From Schistocerca nitens (taxonomy: Eukaryota > Arthropoda > Insecta > Orthoptera > Acrididae): 64,000 bases of DNA. Where the stretch lies: the NCBI RefSeq assembly GCF_023898315.1, contig NC_064616.1, positions 538,461,602-538,525,601 of the forward strand, in the 5' to 3' direction. Each line of letters opens with the position of its first letter. Positions within the stretch are counted from its first letter, which is position 1. The position numbers and the translations under genes are program-made. Shown piece after piece: positions 23,154-33,070 of the stretch. The notes beneath the pieces are model-generated. The model ran no database searches, was not told where the DNA came from, and was given only the letters and a program-made list of their open reading frames with translations.

Positions 23154-23370
23154 GCCCGCATCTCGTGGTCGTGCGGTAGCGTTCTCGCTTCCCACGCCCG
23201 GGTTCCCGGGTTCGATTCCCGGCGGGGTCAGGGATTTTCTCTGCCTCGTGATGGCTGGGTGTTGTGTACTGTCCTTAGGTTAGTTAGGTTTAAGTAGTTC
23301 TAAGTTCTAGGGGACTTATGACCACAGCAGTTGAGTCCCATACTGCTCAAAGCCATTTGAACCATTTTTT
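23154..23370 (+). mobile_element. tRNA-derived SINE, head type B
   Basis: Inserted at the end of the preceding repeat. Flanked by the perfect 10-bp target duplication 'ggaagcagct' at 23144-23153 and 23371-23380. Confidence 0.95.
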
Positions 23371-23380
23371 GGAAGCAGCT

Positions 23381-25335
23381 CCCTTGCCCATTCCATCATT
23401 TTAGGACCGCACTAGGTCCTGAACCCCTGCTAAGGTGAAATTAGGCCCTCTATACAGATAACGTTAATTTCTGTCAATATTTAACCTTCTATTTCTGGAA
23501 CTACTGACGATACCACTACCAAATTTTTACCAAATTAACCTCTGGATGTATTTATTGCATTGACCTATAATGGAGACGATATACATATTAGAGGTTGAGT
23601 TTCTTTATATCCCTACATCTGTTGGAAAAAGAAAAGAACTGCGTTGTATACAACACAATATCAATTACATTACTCTCAAAACACTAATTGCATACCCATA
23701 TAATCAGCCTCACTATATGAATAATTTTGAATGTGTTTTACCTTTATATATGTATTATACCGTTGAGAAAGTTCAGTTTTGAGATAATTCATATTAGAAC
23801 AGAAAATCTATTGAAACGCATACATCTTCATCAAAAACTGGTTAAAATCATCCAGCGTAGTAGTCTGACCCTTCGTTTTCACCTAACTTCTTTCTTCTTC
23901 TCTTCTTTCTTGCCTTCAAGGTCATTTGATGAGCAGAAATTTCAGCATTCTGCGCTGTTAACCTGTCCTAAATTTCCAATATTCTTACTGTATTTTGTCC
24001 TACATTTATTCCCAGCTGATACAAGACTTGCGTCCTTCCACAATCACAACCACTGCTTCACACACATCTTATCTTAAAGTTTCTGTGCCTATAAAAATTT
24101 TTTTTGATTCTGAGTTCACAAAATTTTGTTGAAGTCCTCGATATTATTTTATGTTTTCCCATGAAATTATTTCTTTTGCAAAAAGGATTCGATAAATGAC
24201 TGATCATTGTCTTAATGGCCTCTGTTACTGTTTATGGTAATGAATGTTTATATCTTAGTGCATCTAGTTTACCAGCTGCCTCTGCTATTCTATACTTCCA
24301 CCATTTATCTGGTGCAGGTGGTCGAAATTTACATACAGGGTTAGTGTCTGTGGACATCCTGTGAAAGTATGTTGCCCACGTTACTCTTCTCATGTATCCC
24401 AAATCTTATGTTTTCTCTAATAATGTTTGCCACAGGATTCCTCAAATTCATCAGTAACTTTAGCAGTAAGCTTTCCAGCGTATTTAAAATCCGATAATTT
24501 GGTGTTACTAAATTTCTATTTCAGCTGACGAACGCGAGCTCCCATAATTTTTTAATGGTCTACACGTTAAAGCTTGTGATAGATTTATCGTAGGGTTTGA
24601 TTTTTATAACAGTTTTGAAGGATTTGCAGTATCCATCTGATAGGAATTTTATATAACGAACTCCTCGTTCAGACTGTGAGTGACGAAAAATAGCCATAGT
24701 AGCTGCTACCTTCATACTGCCACTTGGCCCGTCTTAGTTCATTGTACACACAGGCCTATGGAGACACCTTTTCTCTTCATTATCACCTACTGAGATACAC
24801 CTCTAACAATATTTGGTGCGAATTTTTAAAAAAAAATATATTAAAGTCTGTATACATGAGTTTATTACAAAAATTATTCATAAGTACTTTTTTAAGTTGA
24901 AATACAGTACAAAAAACTAAATTCAATTTTTTTTCAAAAATTTGAGGTCTGACTTCATCTAGTCATCCACGTTTGCAGGCGCATTTGGGTACCGGATTTC
25001 GTTTGTTCACAAAGGCAACGCTAATGCAGCCGACTGAGACTCACACCTTTTCCAAAACATGTGTCTACCTGTCCTGGAAAGAGAACTCCCGAAAGTTCTG
25101 TACGATCCATTGTACGCTGCCATTACGTGTGGTGCAATACTATGCTGTGAAATAATGTACCATTCAAAGAAGACGGTAATGGCGAGCAAGATAAATAAAT
25201 TCTCTACGTTTGCGTAGAAAATGGCTTGATATCGCTGGCCGACTCAGTCGCTGAGTTGTGTGACTATTCCTAGTGGCATACTAGGTCATTTTTCCAAAAT
25301 TCAGGAAAGATGGTCTGGTAAGGCACTCTGCCATA
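23381..25335. other. No gene recognised
   Basis: Almost 2 kb of AT-rich DNA with a TTC-rich patch near 23890. Frames at 23727-24077 and 24973-25155 lack recognisable domains. Confidence 0.5.
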
Positions 25336-25337
25336 TA

Positions 25338-25868
25338 AGAGGTGTTTATTATATTAAACTTACACTTATAAATGATATGTCAAATGAAATAGCAGCTCAC
25401 ACAGTTTTACCAAGAACCTTATAAGTGTTCATTGTGAGCACCATTTGTCACACGGCAAACATCAAGTCTATAGCCGAGTTCTTCCCAAACGTTGATAAGT
25501 GTGTCTTCAGTGATTGTAGCAACAGGTGCTTCAATCCGGTTTCATAATTCAGGGAGGTCTGCTTGTAGCGGAGGCACGTACACACGGTCCTTGATGAAGC
25601 CCCAAAGGAAAAAAATCGCATCGCGTTAAGTCGGGTGAAAGTGGAGGCCATGCAAAGCAAGCCCTGTCATTGAGCCCCTTGCGGCCTATCGAGCGCTTGG
25701 GTACAGTGAAGTTCGTGTGACAAGTGGTGCTCACATTGAACATTTATAAGGTTCTTGGTAAAAGTGTTTGAGTTGCTCTTTCATTTGACATATCATTTAT
25801 AACTGTAAGTTTAATGTAGTAAATATTATAAACCATTAAAATCCCGATATTCATTTGTAAACACCCCG
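25338..25868 (-). mobile_element. Deleted Tc1/mariner-superfamily transposon
   Basis: TA duplications at 25336-25337 and 25869-25870. The left arm (25338-25456) is repeated inverted in the right arm (25714-25868): both carry 'ttacc-agaaccttataa' and 'gatatgtcaaatga'-type blocks on opposite strands. Only the last part of the transposase is left between them. The left arm includes the end of the coding region. Confidence 0.9.
25419..25743 (-). pseudogene. C-terminal transposase fragment
   Basis: Minus-strand frame reading 'FAWPPLSPDLTRCDFFPLG', the third-Asp region of a Tc1/mariner-superfamily transposase. A change of frame follows, then 'ITEDTLINVWEELGYRLDVC' and a stop at 25419. The N-terminal two thirds are gone, so it is non-functional. 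Confidence 0.88.
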
Positions 25869-25870
25869 TA

Positions 25871-28079
25871 CTTCAACTCAATTGTGCCATCATATGTCTA
25901 TGACCCATTAATGGGGGTCTAGCTATGTCAAGGTTTCAAATTATACAGCCAATACGAAGGATTTATTAATGTCCAGAATTTCAAACAATGGTTGTGCTTT
26001 CCTTGGTCGATACTGGCTTGCAAAAGAAATTACAGCAAAAATGCTGTTGCATCTGAGCACATATAAGGAGGATAATATTTGTGAACTTTACAAGTTGGAC
26101 ACCATTGACTTGCAGGATATACCTAAATCTGAGCGGCAGAGCCTGCATAGTTCATTTCTCATTTACAGCTTGAAGAGAGATGAATGCATGTCAGAAGAAG
26201 AAAAGTACGTTGAAGAAGTGGAACATAAACTCACCTACCGCCGTGCTTTACCAAATTCTCCAGTACGCATGAGAAACATTGAAAGGGTACAGTACCGCCC
26301 GACATTGAAATTAGGTACAAAATACTTCATTATTCTTGTCAGAACAACACATTTTTTGTGTAAAAATAACTCAATTTCAATTAATGCAGCGAAGCTGGAT
26401 ACCAGTGTGGGAAAGAATGACAATTTATTTATTTAATTGATCGCATGTGCACTCCCACAAAGTAAATCCCTACATCCAGTTTGGTGAGATCTGTGAAATG
26501 AATGAATGTATGGTCGTCTGCTAACCACAGATAGTGAATGTGAATATATGATCATCTTTGAGTCGATCCTTTGGCCACCTTTGGTGGGACCAAAGACATG
26601 AAATTTACCAGAGCTTTGAGCGCCTGAAATGTGGCTGACCAATAAGGTAGCAAGGTGCTTCTCCCACTTCGACAGAGGTGCGAGAGAACCTGAATACGGC
26701 CGTGTTTCAGCACTCTGCCGCTGGCTCTTGTGCTGTTAAGACCTGTTTTAGTTGTGCTCCGTAATGACGAAAGAGTGGAGACATGGTATGCATGTGGAAT
26801 ATTTAAGAGTAGTTTGAACTAATAATATCTCTATCTCAGGAACTTTTGTGGGGAGAATTAAATATCAGGCAGGTAACATTAATGGGATTGTAGTAATCTT
26901 CGGAAGTGACCAACGGTCACAATGAAACCACGTGTAGCAATAAGTTGAAATACTTCCGTGTGCTTAAGTTAAGCTGAATTACTAGCGTGTGTACAATAAG
27001 TTGAAATATTTAAGAAATAGCGTGTGTACCATAAGCTGAAATATTTAAGAAACGGCGTGTGCAGGACTTGAAATTAGAGACGAGTACTTCCACGTGGTGA
27101 GTACTGTGTGAGTCTCAATCTGTGTATGAGACAAAGGATAAAGAGAAGTACTCGTCCATGGTATCAGTTGAGGACTCACGTGTGTGATGATTATGTTCTA
27201 AATGTTAAACTGCGTGATATGATTCCGTGTGACGCTAGATTTAAACTCTGAGAGAGAATCAAGGTGAGTCGGCCGTCTATCCAGCAACGCCACTTGGCTT
27301 GCATTGCACAGGAAGACGTGCATATATCTCCAGAGTTCACAGTAGGAAAGTAGAATTACAAAGTGGGGCAGTGTCGTGTGAAACTGGGATAAATATTAAT
27401 TGAAGTGGGAAAGCTGAAAGTGATAGTGTTGTGACTATTTAGTGTTTTATATTTCTTATTGCAGTGTGATGTGTGTCATGTAATTTGGGTACGTGTGGTT
27501 TGCATGGGAGAGTAGCAAGGTAGTTTCAAAAGATTAGTGGGTTATGTTTGTTCCTTGTGTACCGCTCGGTCTGGAGGATAGTTTCGTGATGATGATTGCG
27601 AGAGTCGAAGTGTGAGAGATAATAAAAGATCCACCATCCTATCCAGAAAGTGCACTGTAGAGTTAAATAATTACGAGACCATAATATAGAGATTCACTAA
27701 TGTAAAGCCATGCCCACTGGGCGGAATTTCTCATGTGTTATTGTTGTAGGTCATAGAATTTGTGTGTTTAGTTTAGAGAATTTATCGGAATAAATAATAT
27801 AGTGAAAAGAAAAAGATTGGTGGATTTTTCCATTGAATTGCATGTTGTCATGATGCCCCGAATTTATAATGTGTGCGCCAATCATGTTCAGTGCGGTGGC
27901 CACGTGTTGATAAAAGCCGCTAAATAATAGACATAAAGAAAATGTGGTATTGCCAGTGCGTAGTGTACAGTCAGAGTTCTGTAAATCACTGATAGTCAGA
28001 TATGCGTTTCCGTTGCGTAGTTATCATATAGGTGGACAACTTGTAACTAAGTGTGAGTACTAGAGTTCATGTTACTCGT
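25871..28079. other. Long stretch with no recognised gene
   Basis: Holds an isolated 155-codon plus-strand frame at 25969-26436 (listed separately) and, at about 26988-27060, two tandem copies of a roughly 36-bp unit containing 'gaaatatttaagaaa' and 'gcgtgtg'. 26650-27940 has the feel of LTR or leader sequence (AATAAA near 27790), but I found no second copy to prove it. Confidence 0.4.
25969..26436 (+). CDS. Hypothetical open frame, 155 residues
   Basis: An ATG-started frame that stands out by length in a non-coding stretch. The predicted product is mostly charged in the middle ('SEEEKYVEEVEHKLTYRR') with no signal peptide, membrane span or domain I recognise. It lies between a dead DNA transposon and a Polinton-type fossil and could be a scrap of either, an exon, or chance. 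Confidence 0.22.
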   Translation: MSRISNNGCAFLGRYWLAKEITAKMLLHLSTYKEDNICELYKLDTIDLQDIPKSERQSLHSSFLIYSLKRDECMSEEEKYVEEVEHKLTYRRALPNSPVRMRNIERVQYRPTLKLGTKYFIILVRTTHFLCKNNSISINAAKLDTSVGKNDNLFI

Positions 28080-29938
28080 CAAATACGAAAGAATCCACTC
28101 GCTTGGCAGACCACTCATCTTGCAGGCCTGACTGCTTGATGCCACAGTATGAGCAAGGCATGTGGGTGCCTCTCAACATATACGTAGGGTTGTTGTTATT
28201 CTCCAAGAGGGACAAACAACACCACGTATGGGTCAAGAATATGCCCTCCTTATGCTTCTCTCTAAAGTGTAAACATCATGGTACACAGCATTGTAGTACT
28301 AGATGCCTCATCTCGTTTACTTCGAGTGAGTTTTTGGTAACGTATCTTTCAGACTGCTCTAGCCTGGAACCTGTACATGTCGAAATGCCCACTGCGGAAA
28401 ACAAATTCTTGAAAGTTTAGTATTTCCACCAGCAGGAGCTGTGCCCCTCTTTCTAAAAGCTGATTTCGAGCGCTTCCTCACTCCTGTTGCACAATATGAG
28501 GGTCACCTCATTGCCTCCCATACAACTTTTACAGTGTGTTGCGTACCATATATGACAGTCCCATTTACCAGTAACTTTAAAAGCAATGTCATAACAGGTC
28601 AGAGTATGGGCATATTGTGGATATTTGATAGGATTTCAGAATCTCTAATTTATGGAAGCACGCAATGCTTTACATGACACAGATGTACATTTGCTAGCAG
28701 ATATTTTCGAGACATTCTGGAATGAATGCATGAGCAAATATATACTAGATCCTGTTTCTCTCACACTTTGCATGGGATTTCGTTGGGCACCATCTTGGAG
28801 AAGACATGTAACAACATCAAATTACGTACCAATGTCGACATGCAGCTCTTTTTCAAAGATAGGATCCATGGGGCACTTCGCCAATTTGTCCATAGCCATG
28901 CCAAGGCAAATAACCCACAAGTGACTGAGCATTTTATTTTATTTGACAATTTAAGTTACATATTGTATGTGGATGTTATCAACTTATTCGAGCATGCTAT
29001 GCAATATTCTTTGCCTGTTGGAGGGTTTCTTTGGCTGTCCGATAGTGAAAAGGTCAGACTAGATAAATTCATGTATGTGAGACTGGACTGTGGTGTAGGA
29101 TATGTCGTGGAAGCAGACTTGAGATATCCTGATAGTTTGCATTGCATGGTAATTGCCACTATGTCTGGAGCACCTAGATCCACACAGCAATTCCATCCCG
29201 AAACTGAAGAAGACTGTGGGGTGAAACAGAAATATACTATGGACTACAGAAATCTCCAGCAGTGTCTCAGTTTCTCAAGTGATACTGATTAGAATCACAC
29301 TGGTTGGATGACTATAGTAATGTAAATACTGAACAGAGGTCTCTTGTGATGTGTAACTTAGAATTCTTTTTAAGTTTATGAATAATGCTATTTTCGGAAA
29401 TACAATGGAGAATTTGAGAAATCATAGTGAATTCTACATAGTTTATCTCTGGGACTGGCGTTACAGCACAGATATTTATATCGTCTGGCTAACTTTTAGA
29501 TGGGCCGAAATGTTCTTTCAAGGGTTAGCCGCTAAGAAGAAGCTGATGTTTCGACAGAATTCACAAAACCTTGTCCTGTTAGTATGTGCATATTAGACTT
29601 TTCAAAACTTCGCATGTACCAGTTTCATTATGAATTTGCTAAATGTTACTTCTCAGACCTGAAGTTACATTGTATGCATACGGAAAGCTTCATCTGTTAT
29701 GTGAAGGGCTGCAATCCATATGAAGTAATAATATGTCACCCTGATGCGTTCGACATACAGGGTGTTTCAAAAATGACCGGTATATTTGAAACGGCAATAC
29801 AAACTAAACGAGCAGCGATAGAAATACACCGTTTGTTGCAATATGCTTGGGACAACAGTACATTTTCAGGCAGACAAACTTTCGAAATTACAGTAGTTAC
29901 AATTTTCAACAACAGATGGCGCTGCGGTCTGGGAAACT

Positions 29939-31313
29939 CTATAGTACGATATTTTCCACATATCCACCATGTGTAGCAATAATATGGCGTAGTCTCTGAA
30001 TGAAATTACCCGAAACCTTTGACAACGTGTCTGGCGGAATGGCTTCACATGCAGATGAGATGTACTGCTTCAGCTGTTCAATTGTTTCTGGATTATGGCG
30101 GTACACCTGGTCTTTCAAGTGTCCCCACAGAAAGAAGTCACAGGGGTTCATGTCTGGCAAATAGGGAGGCCAATCCACGCCGCCTCCTGTATGTTTCGGA
30201 TGGCCCAAAGCAATTACACGATCATCGAAATATTCATTCAGGAAATTAAAGACGTCGGCCGTGCGATGTGGCCGGGCACCATCTTGCATAAACCACGAGG
30301 TGTTCGCAGTGTCGTTCAAATGGTTCAAATGGCTCTGAGCACTATGGGACTCAACTGCTGAGGTCATTAGTCCCCTAGAACTTAGAACTAGTTAAACCTA
30401 ACTAACCTAAGGACATCACAAACATCCATGCCCGAGGCAGGATTCGAACCTGCGAACGTAGCGGTCTCGCGGTTCCAGACTGCAGCGCCTTTAACCGCAC
30501 GGCCACTTCGGCCGGCGCAGTGTCGTCTAAGGCAGTTTGTACCGCCACAAATTCACGAAGAATGTCCAGATAGCGTGATGCAGTAATCGTTTCGGATCTG
30601 AAAAATGGGCCAATGATTCCTTTGGAAGAAATGGCGGCCCAGACCAGTACTTTTTGAGGATGCAGGGACGATGGGACTGCAACATGGGGCTTTTCGGTTC
30701 CCCATATGCGCCAGTTCTGTTTATTGACGAAGCCGTCCAGGTAAAAATAAGCTTCGTCAGTAAACTAAATGCTGCCCACATGCATATCGCCGTCATCAAT
30801 CCTGTGCACTATATCGTTAGCGAATGTCTCTCGTGCAGCAATGGTAGCGGCACTGAGGGGTTGCCACGTTTGAATTTTGTATGGATAGAGGTGTAAACTC
30901 TGGCGCATGAGACGATACGTGGACGTTGGCGTCATTTGGACCGCAGCTGCAACACGGCGAACGGAAACCCGAGGCCGCTGTTGGATCACCTGCTGCACTA
31001 GCTGCGCGTTGCCCTCTGTGGTTGCCGTACGCGGTCGCCCTACCTTTCCAGCACGTTCATCCGTCACGTTCCCAGTCCGTTGAAATTTTTCAAACAGATC
31101 CTTTATTGTATCGCTTTTCGGTCCTTTGGTTACATTAAACCTCCGTTGAAAACTTCGTCTTGTTGCAACAACACTGTGTTCTAGGCGGTGGAATTCCAAC
31201 ACCAGAAAAATCCTCTGTTCTAAGGAATAAACCATGTTGTCTACAGCACACTTGCACGTTGTGTACAGCACACGCTTACAGTAGAAAGACGACGTACAGA
31301 ATGGCGCACCCAC
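29939..31313 (-). pseudogene. Transposase of the long-TIR element, frameshifted and split by a SINE
   Basis: Read on the minus strand, probably from an ATG near 31232 ('MVYSLEQRIFLVLEFHRLEH'), with an N-terminal helix-turn-helix region resembling the DUF4817 type. The 'GRPRTATTEGNAQLVQQV' linker and 'RVSVRRVAAAVQM' second helix region follow. The first catalytic Asp is in 'TDEAYFYLDGF', reached only after a change of frame. The second is in 'FMQDGARPHRTAD' and the third probably in 'MNPCDFFLWGHLKDQVY', about 47 residues later, wider than mariner DD34D. It ends at 29939, right against the inner edge of the left inverted repeat. The SINE at 30316-30515 and at least one frameshift make it non-functional. 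Confidence 0.88.
30316..30515 (-). mobile_element. tRNA-derived SINE, head type A, nested in the transposon
   Basis: Minus-strand copy flanked by the perfect target duplication 'cgcagtgtcgt' at 30305-30315 and 30516-30526. It splits the transposase coding region between its second Asp and the segment before it. Confidence 0.95.
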
Positions 31314-31700
31314 AGACTGCGTTGTCTTCTATATCTTTCACATCACTTGCAGCGCCATCTGTTGTTGAAAATTGTAACTACTGTAATTTCGAAAGTTTGT
31401 CCGCCTGAAAATGTACTGTTGTCCCAAGCATATTGCAACAAACGGTGCATTTCTATCGCTGCTCGTTTAGTTTTTATTGCCGTTTCAAATATACCGGTCA
31501 TTTTTGAAACACCCTGTATATACTGGATATACAGCAAATAATGCTTATGGTATAAAGCCAGCTAACGTGGACGTTATCGCCCTAAGGAAAGACCAGGCAA
31601 AGGTGTGGCGGTTTTGGAGTTTGTAGGAGCCATATCGAAAATGTTCAGATACTTTACAGCAAGAGGTGCCACCTGAAGACAGGTGAAGGGTGTGCATTGC

Positions 31701-31901
31701 GTGGCCTCAGTGGCTCTCACGGTTGCTGACTACAAGGCTTGCCTGTGTGGTGGAGTAGATGCTCTGTATATAGTGCTCCAAAAAAGCATTGGCTCACGAG
31801 ACCATATGTTACACAATATTTTGCACGTGCATGAATGTATGTCGAATAGCTTTTGAATTATTTGCCGTCGTGTAAGTAGGTGTGCATTTATGTGTGCGTG
31901 T

Positions 31902-31948
<47 letters not shown>

Positions 31949-33070
31949 GGCTGGCTACAATCTCAGGATGTGCGTATGTGAGTATGTACTGTAAAACTAC
32001 TTATTTTTCTTTCACTGCAAGCTGTTCCAGCATTATTAGTGCTAGACATATTTTTATTTGTCTCACACATAAAAAAACCTCAGTTATTAAAGAAGAATGA
32101 GGCATCCATATTTAATATCCGATCATCTGCATTAAAAATGTGAAAAAAGTATTGAGACAGCTATGTCACAAATGATAACAGAAAAAAAGTTTCTATTGAA
32201 ATAGTTACATCAAAGAATGTTAACTATAACAGATTTTAGAAAAGACTGACAAAGGAGTTATACTAGTTTTAGTGTAAAAGAGTTTCCAGTGATTATTAAA
32301 TAGCATTGGTGTGAAAAGTATTAAGTCATTATTGTTGTAGTTCCTACCAGAGATGAATATATCTCTGTGTTTCCTAATAAATGTTATGTGTGTCTGTAGA
32401 GAACAAGAATTATAGTAAAAATATAGCTAGCGAATAAACAAGAAATTAATTGGTTATCAGATATAGCCATTTCTAATTTCAAATTCCTTTCGTTTTGTTA
32501 AAGAATAGGTCATAAATTGGTAGTTTCATTCAATGAAAAATTCACAGCCTTCATGCCACTAAATTCCGGGTTTTCAGACCGCATTGAACTCTTTACTAGA
32601 GAACATCCTCACCCACTCACATTATATGTGAATTTCACACTTCACGTTGTTGTTTTATGACCTGTTGCTCTGATATATCACCAGTGCACCGCTGTGTCGC
32701 AGACTCAGAGTTGAAGGAAGTATCAGGTGTTAGAAATGTGAGGTCTGATAAATCAGACAGGTGCTGTGGAAGCTCAATTGGCTCCCATAAATCTCGTGGG
32801 ATCGTAATCATCAAGGTTCTACTGCACTCTGGGAGAAATAATAACAAATCAGAAACATATATAAGTTATAATAATAGTAATGAGTAATGAGAGAAGATGG
32901 AATGATAACACTAAAAGTCGAATAACAGCCTCCTTTTTTCTGTCCTCCCAGGCAACAGTGGCTCAGCTCCGTTGCTCCTGCATTTGTTACGGCTGCTGCT
33001 GACACTTTCTGGTGCTGATCAATCGGTGTACGAACCTAACGTCATTTGACCATCCCACACACTCCGCTAT
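31701..33070. other. No gene recognised; contains a microsatellite
   Basis: AT-rich DNA. A (TG)n run lies at about 31888-31945. The frames around 32657-32887 have no recognisable domain. Confidence 0.5.
31888..31945. repeat. (TG)n microsatellite
   Basis: Alternating TG with a few interruptions. The Cys/Val-rich frame across it is an artefact. Confidence 0.97.

Larger units (their letters stand above)
29758..31516 (-). mobile_element. Tc1/mariner-superfamily transposon with 168-bp inverted repeats
   Basis: TA duplications at 29756-29757 and 31517-31518. The ends read 'cagggtgtttcaaaaatgac' and its inverse. The left arm 29758-29925 and the right arm 31349-31516 are both 168 bp with very few mismatches. 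The minus-strand transposase fills the interior and is split by a SINE. It inserted into a Polinton-type polymerase fossil. Confidence 0.95.
28080..31700 (+). pseudogene. Polinton/Maverick-type DNA polymerase B fossil, interrupted by a DNA transposon
   Basis: Plus-strand remnants of a protein-primed family B DNA polymerase. In order: a Cys/His-containing segment with 'HHVWVKNMPSLC' (28103-28420), an exonuclease-like 'LKADFERFL' segment (28441-28677), the region with 'NVDMQLFFKDRIHG', 'SHAKANNPQV' and 'YVDVINLFEHAMQYSLPVGG' (28726-29292), and the palm motif region around 'MHTESFICYVKG' (29584-29755). A final piece with 'GIKPANVDVIAL' resumes after 31517. It is broken, with several breaks, and only polymerase parts are visible: no integrase, ATPase, protease or capsid gene. 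A transposon at 29758-31516 inserted into it later. It looks old. Confidence 0.82.

Noticed and set aside
26650-27940. Solo LTR
   Set aside because: The composition and an AATAAA suggested it, but I found no second copy, target duplication or clear TG...CA ends.
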